A stretch of 64,000 bases of DNA from Roseomonas xinghualingensis (GCF_025791835.1 NZ_JAOXLP010000002.1:124001-188000); one strand, 5' to 3'; shown: positions 34,325-43,988, counted from the stretch's first letter. A program made the numbers and translations. Notes: a model not told the origin generated them from the sequence alone.

Positions 34325-36289
34325 TCAGAACTGGAACCGCGTCCCCACCAGCACTGTCCGCCCAGGGATGACGAAGCCGTTCACCGGCTCGAAATCGCTG
34401 TCGGTGAGGTTCCTCCCTTCCGCGAAGAGCGCGACCGGCTCCGTCACCTGCCAGGTTGCCGTCAGGTTGAAGACGGCACCGGCCTTGTTGTCGCGCGCGA
34501 TGGTGTAGGCGCTGCCGTCATCCCGGTAGGAGGCGAAGGCGCCTTCGCGCGAGCGGCCGTAGAGGATCAGTTCCGGCGCGATGGTCACCTTCTCGATCGG
34601 CTGGATGCTGGCATTGAGGGCCAGTTGCTGTTCCGGACGGCGGGCAAGGCGTTCACCGCTGCGGGCGTCGCGCGCATCGGTGATGGAGTAGGCGGCATTC
34701 ACCGTCAGCCAATGCGCGGGGCGCAGGGTGGCGGTGAATTCGGCGCCCTTGATGCGCGCGCGGTCGATGTTCTCCAGCGTGGTGAAGAAGGCGTCGTAGT
34801 TGATCAGGTCGCGGATGCGGCTGTCGTAATAGGTGGCGCCGAGGGTCACGAAATCCGTTTGCCCCGCGAGAGGGATATCGAATTCAACGCCTGCTTCCCA
34901 GCCCGTGGAGGATTCGGGCCGCAGGTTCGGGTTGCCCTGGAAGAAGGTGCCGATGCGGCCGTAGCGCTGGTAGAGCGAGGGTGCCTTGAAGGCAGTGCCG
35001 TAGGCGGTGCGCAGGCGCGCGCCGATCTCGGGCAGGGCCAGCACGGCGCCCAGGCGGTAGGTGGTGTGGTTGCCGTAATCCTCGGCATCGTCGTTGCGGA
35101 TGCCGGCGGAAAGGTCCAGGCGGCGGAACAGGCGGATCTGGTAGCCCGCATGCAGCCCGGTGCTGCTGGCATCGGCATCAACGGTGGTGCGGAAGGAGGC
35201 GCTGCCGGAGGCCTGGCGGACCTCCTCGCGTTCATGCGTCACGCCGAAGGAAAGCTGGCTCTGGTCAGCGAATCCGGCATCGGGAAGGCGCAGCTGATTG
35301 CCCCAGTCGAAGACAGTGCGCTCGCCGCGATACAGGTCGTCGGTGGTGGAGAGGGACAGGCTATCCGCCAGATTCTCGTATTTGCGGCGGTCCATCGTGC
35401 GCGCGATGCGGAAGCCTGTGGTCCAGGCCTCGAAGGGGCGGCCCTCGGCGCGGATCTGGCCGCTATAGCGGCGGTCCTCGAAGGAATAGTTCGGGTCGTC
35501 ATTGGGGACGTCGTCCAGCCCGCCATGGTTCTCGCGCCAGTTGGCGAGGCCTTCCAGGCGGAAGCGCTCACTGGGCGTCCAGCCGAGGCGGACCGTCGCG
35601 CCCGCGCTGCGGAAGCCGTCACGCTCGCCGGTGTCGCGGGCGAAGCGGGAGGGGGTGGCGTCGGTGCCGCGGGTGGAAAGGCTGCGGAGGGAGAGCAGGT
35701 AGTCGAACTCGCCCACCGTGCCGGCGATGCCGGCGCCGGTGCGCAGGGTGCGGTTGCTACCGCCCGCCAGCTCGCCATAGGGAGCGATGGCGCGGTCCTT
35801 CGGGGCGCGGCGGGTGACGATGTTCACCACGCCGCCGATGGCGCCGGAGCCGTAGAGGGAGGAGGCGGGGCCGCGCAGGACCTCGATCCGCTCCACATCC
35901 AGGCCGAGAAGCTCGTTGCCGAAGTTGAAGGCGCCGTTGGGCTCGGAGGCATCGTTGATGGGGACGCCGTCCAGCAGCACCAGGGCATGGCGGGAGGCGG
36001 TGCCGCGGATGAAGGCGCTGGAGGGCTGGCCAATGCCGCCCGATTGCAGGAGCGAGAGGCCGGGAACCGTGGCCAGCGCTTCCGACAGGGTCTGGTAGCC
36101 GCGTTCCTCGATGGTCCGGCGGCCGATCACGGTGATGCCGGCGGGCACACGCTCGATGGGCGTGGGCACGCGGGTCGCAGTGACGACGGTCTCCGCCACG
36201 GCCGCGCTGGGCTGGGTGACGGGAGGCGTGGCCTGCGCCAGGGCAGTGGGCGCGAGGGCGGTAAAGGAAAGCAGAAGAAGGCGTCGCAT
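34325..36289 (-). CDS. btuB: TonB-dependent outer-membrane receptor, probably for cobalamin
   Basis: A 654-residue outer-membrane protein: signal peptide (MRRLLLLSFTALAPTALAQ), TonB box ETVVTA, plug domain (ITVIGRRTIEERGYQTLSEALATVPGL split over residues 55-80, VLLDGVPIND, VERIEVLRGPASSLYGSGAIGGVVNIVT) and a beta-barrel ending in the terminal Phe of GTRFQF. The ATG at 36289 is used since the longer start adds a non-signal leader. A cobalamin riboswitch lies upstream, so vitamin B12 or a corrinoid is the likely ligand. The barrel itself does not prove this. Confidence 0.88.
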   Translation of the reverse strand: MRRLLLLSFTALAPTALAQATPPVTQPSAAVAETVVTATRVPTPIERVPAGITVIGRRTIEERGYQTLSEALATVPGLSLLQSGGIGQPSSAFIRGTASRHALVLLDGVPINDASEPNGAFNFGNELLGLDVERIEVLRGPASSLYGSGAIGGVVNIVTRRAPKDRAIAPYGELAGGSNRTLRTGAGIAGTVGEFDYLLSLRSLSTRGTDATPSRFARDTGERDGFRSAGATVRLGWTPSERFRLEGLANWRENHGGLDDVPNDDPNYSFEDRRYSGQIRAEGRPFEAWTTGFRIARTMDRRKYENLADSLSLSTTDDLYRGERTVFDWGNQLRLPDAGFADQSQLSFGVTHEREEVRQASGSASFRTTVDADASSTGLHAGYQIRLFRRLDLSAGIRNDDAEDYGNHTTYRLGAVLALPEIGARLRTAYGTAFKAPSLYQRYGRIGTFFQGNPNLRPESSTGWEAGVEFDIPLAGQTDFVTLGATYYDSRIRDLINYDAFFTTLENIDRARIKGAEFTATLRPAHWLTVNAAYSITDARDARSGERLARRPEQQLALNASIQPIEKVTIAPELILYGRSREGAFASYRDDGSAYTIARDNKAGAVFNLTATWQVTEPVALFAEGRNLTDSDFEPVNGFVIPGRTVLVGTRFQF

Positions 36290-36728
36290 CGGGATCGTCC
36301 CAGCCGAGCAGTCACGGTCTGCCATGCGCCCTCCACGATGGGAGCACATGACGGTGTACGCGGTTCTCGCCTGCGGAAGGGGCGTGTCCGCCCCTTGTCC
36401 AAAGGTCCGTTGCGCCGGTGCACCTCGCCCGGCGCGCGCGAGACAGCTCTGCGCCGGCCGGTCTCCTGGCTCGCGGCTGCCCTTTCGGGTGAGGTCCCCG
36501 CCTTCTCATGGCCACCGCTCTCGAAGGGCGGCCACAATGGCATCGGGGCCCGATCGGCCGCCTACAGTTGCGAGGGCAGCTGCGGATGAGTGCCGTGGCA
36601 CGGCACGTCGCGCATTCCCGTTTCAGCCCTTGCGGGCCACCGGCGCATGGCGGGCGTGTAACGCGGGCGGGGGCGGGAGGCGAGGGGGATCAGCGTCGTT
36701 CCGCCTGGGGCGGCACGGGCTGTGATCC
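36290..36728 (-). other. 439-base leader region with the cobalamin riboswitch
   Basis: No protein gene is supported here. The riboswitch occupies 36450-36646. Between it and the receptor start is about 160 bases that include a GGGGCG-TGTCC-GCCCC-like hairpin near 36380-36398, a candidate expression platform. The rest, to the end of the ExoD gene, holds the promoter region. Confidence 0.6.
36450..36646 (-). promoter_or_regulatory. cobalamin riboswitch
   Basis: On the minus strand the leader contains, in order, GGGCUGAAACGGGAAU, CUGCCCUCGCAACUGU, GCGGUGGCCAUGAGAAGGCGG and GAGCCAGGAGACCGGC. These are the conserved core and B12-box elements of cobalamin riboswitches; CGCCGG at the 5' end pairs with CCGGCG at the 3' end to form P1. 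Binding of adenosylcobalamin normally shuts off the downstream receptor. Confidence 0.93.
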
Positions 36729-37376
36729 TCAGAGCACGAAGCCCAGCGCCTCGATCCCGATCCAGCAGAGCACGGCAAGGACGGCGGTGGCGAAGATGCA
36801 GCCGATCAAGGTCAGCGCGATGCCCCAGCCCATGGTCTTGCTGTCATGCTCCACCAAGCCCAGGGCCATGACGATGTTGCCGAAGGCGGGCGGGCCGTTG
36901 GTGCCCGGGCCGGGCAGGATGAGCATGAAGGCGACATAGACGGTCAGCCAGCCGAAGAGGCGGTCGCCCATGGGGCTAGTGAAGGGGCCTGGGCGGGGGC
37001 GGACATAGGTCTCGATCCGCCGCAGCCATTTGGAGGAGGCGCCGGCCAGGCGCAGCAGGTCGGTGCGCTTGATGGAGCGCCTCGCCATGAAGCCGGGCAG
37101 CTGCGGTACCCGCCAGCCGAGGCCCATCTGCACACCCAGCACCAGCATCGGGAGGCCGAAGACGCTGGCCATGCCCGGAAGCAGGGAGGGAAGAAGGAGA
37201 AGCAGGATCAGCAGGCCGAAGGCGCGGTCACCAAAAGCCTCGGCCATCTCGCCCAGGGTAATGCGCTCCCCAGGGAAGGTCGCGGCCACCTCGGCCACGA
37301 TACGGGAAATGGGAGCGGAAGCATGCGCCTGGGCCTCGCCCCGATCGGGCAAGGGCGGGTTGATCGTGCCGTCCAT
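36729..37376 (-). CDS. ExoD-family membrane protein
   Basis: A 215-residue inner-membrane protein of the exopolysaccharide synthesis ExoD family. A soluble start (ISRIVAEVAATFPGERITLGEMAEAFGDRAFG) is followed by several hydrophobic segments (LLILLLLLPSLLPG, FGLPMLVLGVQMGLG, ALTLIGCIFATAVLAVLCWIG) and a conserved LPGPGTNGPPAFG. In rhizobia exoD is linked to alkali resistance and surface polysaccharide; its biochemical role is not known. The ATG at 37376 gives the usual family length. Confidence 0.8.
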   Translation of the reverse strand: MDGTINPPLPDRGEAQAHASAPISRIVAEVAATFPGERITLGEMAEAFGDRAFGLLILLLLLPSLLPGMASVFGLPMLVLGVQMGLGWRVPQLPGFMARRSIKRTDLLRLAGASSKWLRRIETYVRPRPGPFTSPMGDRLFGWLTVYVAFMLILPGPGTNGPPAFGNIVMALGLVEHDSKTMGWGIALTLIGCIFATAVLAVLCWIGIEALGFVL

Positions 37377-37605
37377 GAAGGGCGCTTCTACTCCCAAACC
37401 AAGGTCCGTGCGACCGGACCGTAGGGCCCCGCATGTCGCTCCAGCGATATGGCCGGGGCGGGGCAGCCATTGAGCCACTCGTCCCGGCAAGACTCACAAT
37501 CTAGTGCGCGCGTGCCCTGACCCAAGGGGAGAATGCTGAAAGATCGGGTCCATCATGGTCCAGGGGGCGATTGCCCGCTCTGCCGCCTGCCCCCAATCTC
37601 GCCGG

Positions 37606-38226
37606 ATGCGGGACGTGGATATCGCGCTGTGCCTGGCGGTGGACGCCTCCTCCTCCGTCGATCATGACGAGTTCGGGTTGATGATGGGCGGGCTGGCCGC
37701 GGCCTTCCGTGATCCGGCCGTGGTGCGGGCGGCGACGGGTGGGCGGCGCGGGGCGGCGGCGGTTTCGGCCATCCTCTGGTCGGGGCCGGGGGCGCAGGCG
37801 GTGGCCGTGCCCTGGAGGCTGCTGGAGGATTCGAAAACGGCTGCCGCCCTGGCCGATGAGGTGGATTCCGTCCCCAGGCTGGTGCCGGCCGGGCCCACGG
37901 CGCTGGGAGAGGGGATGAGGGCGGCGCTGCGCCTGCTGGCCGAGTTCCCGAGCAACGCGGCCCGGCACGTGGTGGATGTTTCGGGCGATGGCGTGGGAAA
38001 TGCAGGCATCGCCCCGGCCCCGGTGCGGGATGCGGCGGTGGCGGCGGAGGTGACGGTCAATGCCCTCGCCGTGTTGAACGAGGAACCGGACCTGCCTGCC
38101 TATTACGCCGCGGAGGTGATCGGCGGACCAGCTGCCTTCGTGATGGAATGCGCGAATTACAGGGATTTCGCCGAGGCCATCCGGCGCAAGCTGGTGCGGG
38201 AATTGCGGGGCGCCCTTACGGCCTGA
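37606..38226 (+). CDS. DUF1194 protein (von Willebrand A-like)
   Basis: A protein of about 206 residues (ATG 37606; 37555 would add 17) with the DUF1194 layout: DIALCLAVDASSSVDHDEF at the start gives the MIDAS-like DxSxS, RHVVDVSGDGVGN the central strand, and YYAAEVIGGPAAFV the late motif. Unlike its paralogue at 59079 it has no signal peptide. vWA-like folds bind metal and partner proteins. It lies before the class V aminotransferase. Biological role unknown. Confidence 0.8.
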   Translation: MRDVDIALCLAVDASSSVDHDEFGLMMGGLAAAFRDPAVVRAATGGRRGAAAVSAILWSGPGAQAVAVPWRLLEDSKTAAALADEVDSVPRLVPAGPTALGEGMRAALRLLAEFPSNAARHVVDVSGDGVGNAGIAPAPVRDAAVAAEVTVNALAVLNEEPDLPAYYAAEVIGGPAAFVMECANYRDFAEAIRRKLVRELRGALTA

Positions 38227-38299
38227 CGGGTTGTCCGGGCCTGTTCCACGGTGCAGGCTTGGGCCGCCATCAACGCCGCCATGCAAGGTTTACCGGCAC

Positions 38300-39412
38300 A
38301 TGCTGTTCCTCACCCCCGGCCCTGTACAGACCCGTCCTGAGACGCGGGCTGCCATGGCCGTGGACATCGCTCCCTGGGACCGCGACTTTATCGTGGAATA
38401 TGCCGCCATCCGGGACCGGGTGCGGGATATCGCGGGCGGCGTGGCCGGGGTGCATGCCACCCTGCCGCTGCAGGGTGCCGGGCATTTCCTGGTGGAGGCG
38501 GCGGTGCGGACCTTCATTCCGCCCGGCGGCCGGATTCTCGTGCCCAGCAACGGCACCTATGCCGAGCGCATCATCCGCATCGCGCGGGAGGCGGGACGCG
38601 ACCCCGTGCCGCTGCCGGTGCCGGATACGCGCGGCGTGCGCGGCGAGGAGGTGGCGGCGGCACTGGCTGCGGACCCGACCATCTCGCATGTCGGCATGGT
38701 CTATTCCGAGACGGGCAGCGGCATCATCAATGATCCGGCCGAGATCGGCGCCGTGGTGCGCGCGGCGGGGCGGCGGATAATCCTGGATGCCGTCTCCGCC
38801 TTCGGCGCGCTGCCCTTCGACATCAAGGCGCAGCCGGAATGCGATGCGGTGCTCTTCACCTCCAACAAATGCCTGGAGGGGCTCCCGGGAATCGGCTTCG
38901 CCGTCTGTCCCATGGAGCGCGCGCGGGAGCGGGCCGGGCAGGCCGGCTCCTGGTGCTTCGACCTGGGCGATGTGCTGCTGCATGCGGAGCGGTCGGGCTG
39001 GGGCAGCTTCCGCTTCACCCCGCCGGTGCAGGCGTTGCATGCCTTCGGCGTGGCCATGGGCGCCTATCTGGCCGAAGGAGGTCAGCCTGCGCGGCTGGCG
39101 CGCTACAGGGAGAATATGCGCGTGCTGCGCGAGGGGGCGGAGCGCGCGGGGCTGCGGCCCTATCTGGATACCGCGCATCAGGGGCCGATCATCCTCACGC
39201 TGCACCAGCCGGATGCACCGGGCTTCACCCTGCAGGGCTTCGTGGATGCGCTGAAGCGCCGTGGCGTGCTGATCAGCAATTTCTACACGACGAAGACGCC
39301 CACCATCCGCATCGGCACCATCGGTGCGGTGACACCGGACGACATGCAGGTGGCCGTGGCGGCCATCGCCGAAGCGCTGGCGGAGCTGGGCGTTACACGC
39401 AAGGCTGCCTGA
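38300..39412 (+). CDS. class V aminotransferase, 2-aminoethylphosphonate:pyruvate type
   Basis: A 370-residue PLP enzyme. The start MLFLTPGPVQTRPETR and the PLP Lys in TSNKCLEGLPGIGF match the PhnW/alanine-glyoxylate aminotransferase family; GAGHFLVEAAVRTF and ILDAVSAFGALPFDIK are typical. PhnW converts 2-aminoethylphosphonate to phosphonoacetaldehyde. No phosphonatase or phosphonate transporter gene is in the window, so serine- or alanine-glyoxylate transamination remains possible. A perfect terminator follows. Confidence 0.8.
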   Translation: MLFLTPGPVQTRPETRAAMAVDIAPWDRDFIVEYAAIRDRVRDIAGGVAGVHATLPLQGAGHFLVEAAVRTFIPPGGRILVPSNGTYAERIIRIAREAGRDPVPLPVPDTRGVRGEEVAAALAADPTISHVGMVYSETGSGIINDPAEIGAVVRAAGRRIILDAVSAFGALPFDIKAQPECDAVLFTSNKCLEGLPGIGFAVCPMERARERAGQAGSWCFDLGDVLLHAERSGWGSFRFTPPVQALHAFGVAMGAYLAEGGQPARLARYRENMRVLREGAERAGLRPYLDTAHQGPIILTLHQPDAPGFTLQGFVDALKRRGVLISNFYTTKTPTIRIGTIGAVTPDDMQVAVAAIAEALAELGVTRKAA

Positions 39413-39423
39413 AGCGGTATTTC

Positions 39424-39453
39424 GGGGCGCCTCGTGGGAGGCGCCCCGTTTTT
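39424..39453 (+). terminator. rho-independent terminator
   Basis: GGGGCGCCTC at 39424-39433 pairs perfectly with GAGGCGCCCC at 39438-39447 around GTGG, followed by GTTTTT. It ends the aminotransferase transcript just before the convergent ompW stop. Confidence 0.92.
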
Positions 39454-39458
39454 CTGGC

Positions 39459-40121
39459 TCAGAAGCGGTAGCGGACGCCCGCGCCGATGATCCACGGATC
39501 GAGATCCGCGCGGCCGGTGATGGCACCGCTGTTCACGCTGACATCCGGGCGCAGCCAGAGCTTCTTCGCATCAAAGTTGACGAGCCAGTTCGGCGAGACC
39601 TCGACATCCAGACCGAAGTTCACGGCGAAGCCGAAGTCGTTCTTGATGTCCACCTTCGTCACGGGCGCGGTGCGGGCGCCGCCCTCGCCGTAGAAGACGG
39701 TATAGTTGATACCGGCGCCGACATAGGGGCTGAAGCGTGCCTGCGGAAAGGGATGGAACTGCAGGGTGAGGGTGGGCGGCAGCGCCCAGACGCGGCCGAG
39801 ATCGACATCCCCGAGCGCTGAGCCACGCACTTCCACATCATGCCGCGAGGTGGCGGCGATGAGGTTGAGGGAGAGCTGCGGGGCCATGAAATAGGTGAGG
39901 TCGAGCTGTGGGGTCGCGGTGTTGCTGGCCGAAGGGCGGCCGCCGATAGCGCTGACGCGGCCACCATCCTGCGGCAGCACGCCGATGACGCTGGCGCCGA
40001 GCATGATATCGCCGGCCTGCTTGCCGCGCACGGGCTGGCTGCCGAGGGACTGCGCCGAGGCGGGAGTCAGCGCGGTGCAGACCAGAAGAGCCGCGGCCGC
40101 TGCACCGATCCTGATAGACAT
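39459..40121 (-). CDS. OmpW-family outer-membrane protein
   Basis: A 220-residue small beta-barrel. The signal peptide ends in ASA before QSLGS. Features of OmpW are GDIMLGASVIGVLP near the mature start, PQLDLTYFMAPQLSLNLIAA, VWALPPTLTLQFHP, FSPYVGAGINYTVFY and a C-terminal aromatic (GAGVRYRF). OmpW forms a narrow hydrophobic channel. GAGG six bases before the ATG overlaps the foot of a strong leader hairpin, suggesting post-transcriptional control. Confidence 0.88.
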   Translation of the reverse strand: MSIRIGAAAAALLVCTALTPASAQSLGSQPVRGKQAGDIMLGASVIGVLPQDGGRVSAIGGRPSASNTATPQLDLTYFMAPQLSLNLIAATSRHDVEVRGSALGDVDLGRVWALPPTLTLQFHPFPQARFSPYVGAGINYTVFYGEGGARTAPVTKVDIKNDFGFAVNFGLDVEVSPNWLVNFDAKKLWLRPDVSVNSGAITGRADLDPWIIGAGVRYRF

Positions 40122-40131
40122 AAGGTCCTCA

Positions 40132-40166
40132 CTTCCACAGGGCGGCGCTGTGCCGCCATGTGGAAG
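40132..40166 (-). promoter_or_regulatory. 15-bp stem-loop in the ompW leader
   Basis: Bases 40132-40146 and 40152-40166 pair over 15 positions with a single mismatch around a five-base loop. The hairpin stands 11 bases before the ompW ATG with the ribosome site immediately after it. It may be an operator palindrome or an RNA structure that controls access to the ribosome site. Confidence 0.55.
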
Positions 40167-40230
40167 CTCTGCTAGGCCGGCCGGCTCCGCACGGCTTTGA
40201 TCCGCGTCAAAGCGCGTTTCGCGTGACGCG

Positions 40231-41223
40231 TCAGCCCGCCGTGATTCGCGCGACCTGGATCACCTCGCGCCAGCGGTCGATCTCCGCCTGCTGGAAGCGC
40301 CGGTAGTCATCCGGCGTGGTGGGAACGACATCGAAGCCGATCGCCTCCAGCCGAGGCTTGGTGTCGGCATGCAGCAGCGCATCGCGTAACGCACCGGCCA
40401 CGCGGTCACGCAGCGGCGTGGACATGCCCGCGGGCGCCATGAAGGACTGCCAGGAGGTGACGACGAAGTCCTTCAGCCCGGCCTGTTCGGCCGTGGGAAC
40501 GCCCGGAAGCACGGGATGCGGGCGTTCGCTGGTGACCATCAGGGCACGCAACCGGCCGCCGGAGATATGGGCAGCGACAGTGCCGAGATTCTGGAACGAG
40601 ATGTCCACATTGCCTGCGATCAGGTCGGTCGCCGCCGCGGCGCCCCCGGTATAGGGGACATGAGTGATCTCGGTGCCCGTGCGGAGCTTGAACAACTCCG
40701 TCGTGAGCTGGTCCGATGAGCCGACGCCCGAGGTGGAGTAGGAGGCGCGACCGTTCCGCTCCTTCAGCCAGGCGATCAGGGAGGCCACGTCGCGCGCCGG
40801 GTGTTTCTCATTCACCACCAGCACGTTCGGGGTGGTGACGGCGAGCACCAGCGGCGTAAAGTCGCGGATGGGATCGTAGCCGAGATTCGGGCGCAGCGCG
40901 GCGTTGATCGCCCAGACGCCGATGGAGCCGACCATCAGCGTGTGTCCATCCGGCGTCGCGCGGGTGGCGATGCGGGCCGCGACCTCGCCATTCGCACCGG
41001 GGCGGTTCTCGACCACCACGGGCTGCCCGATAGCCTGCGCCATGGTGTGGGAGGCGGCCCGCGCCACGATGTCCGATGGGCCGCCGGCCACGAAGGGCAC
41101 CAGCATGGAGATGGGCCGGGTGGGCCAGGCCTCTGGCGCCTGGGCCCAGCCTGGCCTGGCGAGGAGCAGGGCGGGGGCCGCCAGAAGGCTCCGTCGCGTC
41201 GCCTTGGGGGCACGGTGGGGCAT
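40231..41223 (-). CDS. Bug-family solute-binding protein
   Basis: A 330-residue periplasmic receptor. A basic start with twin Arg (MPHRAPKATRRSLLAAPALLLA) precedes a hydrophobic core ending in WAQA; the mature part begins WPTRPISMLVPFVAGG, then VENRPGANGE, TPDGHTLM, YSTSGVGSSDQLTTEL and PYTGGAAAATDLIAG. GGGAGGAAG before the ATG at 41223 fixes the start. It is divergent from fhs and has no membrane partner nearby. Confidence 0.88.
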   Translation of the reverse strand: MPHRAPKATRRSLLAAPALLLARPGWAQAPEAWPTRPISMLVPFVAGGPSDIVARAASHTMAQAIGQPVVVENRPGANGEVAARIATRATPDGHTLMVGSIGVWAINAALRPNLGYDPIRDFTPLVLAVTTPNVLVVNEKHPARDVASLIAWLKERNGRASYSTSGVGSSDQLTTELFKLRTGTEITHVPYTGGAAAATDLIAGNVDISFQNLGTVAAHISGGRLRALMVTSERPHPVLPGVPTAEQAGLKDFVVTSWQSFMAPAGMSTPLRDRVAGALRDALLHADTKPRLEAIGFDVVPTTPDDYRRFQQAEIDRWREVIQVARITAG

Positions 41224-41350
41224 GAATCTTCCTCCCAGTTCTTTTGTTCCCGGAAGCATCGCACTCCCGCAGCGCATGAGCCAAGCCTTGCCTGCTTGCC
41301 GAGGACCGGAGCCTGCCGTAACCCCACATTGATCAGCCTGGGGATCATGG

Positions 41351-43021
41351 ATGACGACGGATCTGGAGATCGCGCGAGCCGCGACGCTGCGCCCCATCAC
41401 CGAGATCGCGGAGCGCGCCGGGATCCCCCTTGATGCCCTGGAGCCGCATGGCCGCTACAAGGCCAAGCTGGGTATGGATTTCGTCCGTGCGCAGGAGGGA
41501 CGGCCCGAGGGCGCGCTGGTGCTGGTGACCGGCATCAACCCCACCGCGGCCGGTGAGGGAAAGACCACCACCACTATCGGCCTGGGCGATGCGCTGAACG
41601 CCCTGGGCACGAGGACGATGATCGCGCTGCGCGAGCCATCGCTCGGCCCCTGCTTCGGGGTGAAGGGCGGGGCCACGGGCGGCGGGCGGGCGCAGGTGGC
41701 GCCGATGGAGGAGATCAACCTCCATTTCACCGGCGATTTCCACGCGATCACATCCGCCAACAACCTGCTGTCGGCGATGATCGACAACCACATCTACTGG
41801 GGCAACCCGCTGGATCTGGATGCGCGGCGCATCGCCTGGAAGCGCGCGATCGACATGAACGACCGCGCGCTGCGGCTCTCCGCCGTGGGCATGGGCGGCG
41901 TGGCGAACGGCTTCCCGCGCGAGGACGGGTTCGACATCACCGTCGCCTCCGAGGTGATGGCGATCTTCTGCCTCTCCAAGGATCTGGATGACCTGCGTGC
42001 CCGGCTGGGGCGTATCATCATCGGCCAGTCGCGCGACGGGCGCGCGGTGACGGCGCATGAGCTGAAGGCGGATGGCGCCATGGCCGCGCTGCTGCGCGAT
42101 GCGCTGATGCCGAATCTGGTGCAGACCCTGGAGGGCAGCCCGGCCCTGGTGCATGGCGGCCCCTTCGCCAACATCGCCCATGGCTGCAACAGCGTGATCG
42201 CGACGCGGCTGGGGCTTCGCCTGGCCGATGTGGTGGTGACGGAAGCCGGCTTTGGCGCAGATCTGGGCGCCGAGAAGTTCCTCGACATCAAGTGCCGCAT
42301 GGCGGGGCTTTCCCCCGCCGCCTGCGTGGTGGTGGCGACCGTGCGCGCGCTGAAGATGCATGGCGGCGTGGCGAAGTCCGCGCTGGGCACCGAGGATGTG
42401 GCGGCGGTGCGCCGTGGCCTCTCCAATCTCGAGCGCCATGTCGAGAACATGCGCAAGTTCGGTCTGCCCGTGGTGGTGGCGCTGAACCGCTTCACCTCCG
42501 ACACGGATGTCGAGATCGCGGCCGTGCAGGAGGCGATGGAGGCGGCGGGCACGCAGGCCATCCTCTGCACCCATTGGGGTGATGGCGCAGCAGGTGCCGC
42601 GGATCTGGCGCGTGCCGTGCAGGCGATGATCGCGGGCAAGTCGGCCCGCTTCCAGCCGATCTATCCGGACGACATGAAGCTGGCCGACAAGATCGCCACC
42701 ATCGCGCGGGAAATCTACCACGCCGCGGATGTGGCGCTGCCGCCGGCCCTGGCCGCGCGGCTGGCTCGCTTCGAGGAGGCGGGGTTCCGCAAGGCGCCGG
42801 TCTGCATTGCGAAGACGCAGTATTCCTTCTCGGCCAATCCGGCGCTGCTTGGTGCGCCCAGCGGGCACACGCTTCCGGTGCGGGATGTGCGCCTCTCGGC
42901 GGGCGCGGGCTTCGTGGTGGCGATCTGCGGCGATGTGATGACCATGCCCGGCCTGCCGCGCCACCCGGCCGCCGAGACCATCGGGCTGGATGCCGAGGGA
43001 CGGATCGACGGGCTGTTCTGA
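41351..43021 (+). CDS. fhs: formate-tetrahydrofolate ligase
   Basis: A 556-residue ATP-dependent enzyme producing 10-formyltetrahydrofolate. The P-loop lies in [13 protein letters not shown] at about 65-77; [54 protein letters not shown] and the C-terminal [16 protein letters not shown] are diagnostic. It provides one-carbon units or dissimilates formate. A short spacer links it to the LysR gene downstream. No riboswitch is seen in its 127-base upstream gap. Confidence 0.95.
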   Translation: MTTDLEIARAATLRPITEIAERAGIPLDALEPHGRYKAKLGMDFVRAQEGRPEGALVLVTGINPTAAGEGKTTTTIGLGDALNALGTRTMIALREPSLGPCFGVKGGATGGGRAQVAPMEEINLHFTGDFHAITSANNLLSAMIDNHIYWGNPLDLDARRIAWKRAIDMNDRALRLSAVGMGGVANGFPREDGFDITVASEVMAIFCLSKDLDDLRARLGRIIIGQSRDGRAVTAHELKADGAMAALLRDALMPNLVQTLEGSPALVHGGPFANIAHGCNSVIATRLGLRLADVVVTEAGFGADLGAEKFLDIKCRMAGLSPAACVVVATVRALKMHGGVAKSALGTEDVAAVRRGLSNLERHVENMRKFGLPVVVALNRFTSDTDVEIAAVQEAMEAAGTQAILCTHWGDGAAGAADLARAVQAMIAGKSARFQPIYPDDMKLADKIATIAREIYHAADVALPPALAARLARFEEAGFRKAPVCIAKTQYSFSANPALLGAPSGHTLPVRDVRLSAGAGFVVAICGDVMTMPGLPRHPAAETIGLDAEGRIDGLF

Positions 43022-43043
43022 GCGGCCCGCCACGCGGGACGGC

Positions 43044-43988
43044 ATGATCTCTCCCCAGCGGCTCGATCCTCTCAGCCTGCGCCTTTTTGACGCGGTGGCG
43101 GAGACGGGGAGCCTCGGTGCCGCCTGCCGCCGCCTGAACCTGGCGCCAGCGGCCGGTAGCCGGCGCCTGGCCATGCTGGAAGCCGAGGTCGGGTTGCCGC
43201 TGCTGGAGCGGCATTCCCGCGGCATGCGCCTCACCCCTGCCGGCGAGACGTTGCGCAAGGGCTGGCGCGGCGTGGAAACCGCCATGGCGCGGCTGGCTCT
43301 CGAACTGGACGACATGGCCGGCGGGGTGGACGCCCATCTCCGCGTGGCGGCCTCCGCTTCCGTGCTGCTCCTGTTGCCGCTGGATGTGCTGGGCGGTTTC
43401 CTGAGACGCGAGCCGAAAGTCCGCCTCGACCTGCGCGAGATGCCGAGCGGCGAGGCGCTCCTCGCCCTGCGGCGGGGCGATGTGGAACTGGCGCTGGTCG
43501 ATGCAATCAGCCTGGCTGGGGGCGATCTGGCGCAGCGCTTCCTGTGCTCGGACGAGTTGGTGGCCGTGGTGCCGCCGGGCCATCGGCTGGCCGGGCGTGG
43601 CGCGGTGTCCTTCCGGGACATGCTGGATGACGACCTGGTGGGGTATGTGGACGGGTCTGCCCTGCAATCCACGATGCGCCGCGCCGCCGATGAAGCTGGG
43701 CTGGCTTTGCGCATGCGGGTGCAGGCGCAGGGGATGCAGACGGTGGCGGGCTTCGTGGCCGCCGGCTTCGGTGCGGCCCTGCTGCCCCGTGTGCTGGCCG
43801 AGCGCCATGCGGCGGAGATGGGGCTGACGGTACTGAACCTGCAGGACGCCTGGGCCCAGCGGCGGCATGTGATTGCCGCGCGGGGCGAGTTTTCCGCCCT
43901 GCTGCCAGCAGCGCGGCGCTTCGTGGAGGTCATTGCATCGACCGGAACGGAGCGGGAAAGTCTTCGCGTCGCGCGATGGCAGGCTTAG
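43044..43988 (+). CDS. LysR-family transcriptional regulator
   Basis: A 314-residue regulator. The N-terminal helix-turn-helix (SLRLFDAVAETGSLGAACRRLNLAPAAGSRRLAMLE split across residues 10-45) is typical, followed by a periplasmic-binding-like effector domain (LRVAASASVLLLLPLDVL, FRDMLDDDLVGYVDGSALQ, AGFVAAGFGAALLPRVLAERHA). The ATG at 43044 is 23 bases after fhs on the same strand. It precedes the enolase-superfamily gene that begins the catabolic region and may control it. Confidence 0.88.
   Translation: MISPQRLDPLSLRLFDAVAETGSLGAACRRLNLAPAAGSRRLAMLEAEVGLPLLERHSRGMRLTPAGETLRKGWRGVETAMARLALELDDMAGGVDAHLRVAASASVLLLLPLDVLGGFLRREPKVRLDLREMPSGEALLALRRGDVELALVDAISLAGGDLAQRFLCSDELVAVVPPGHRLAGRGAVSFRDMLDDDLVGYVDGSALQSTMRRAADEAGLALRMRVQAQGMQTVAGFVAAGFGAALLPRVLAERHAAEMGLTVLNLQDAWAQRRHVIAARGEFSALLPAARRFVEVIASTGTERESLRVARWQA

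Noticed and set aside
34625..36589. 654-codon open frame on the plus strand opposite the TonB receptor
   Set aside because: Ala/Gly-rich artefact without signal peptide or motif; the receptor on the minus strand has a complete plug and barrel.
41224..41350. Possible riboswitch before fhs
   Set aside because: No conserved aptamer core could be found in the 127-base divergent gap.
41345..43933. 862-codon open frame on the minus strand opposite fhs and the LysR gene
   Set aside because: A reverse-frame artefact of high GC; fhs is unmistakable on the plus strand.
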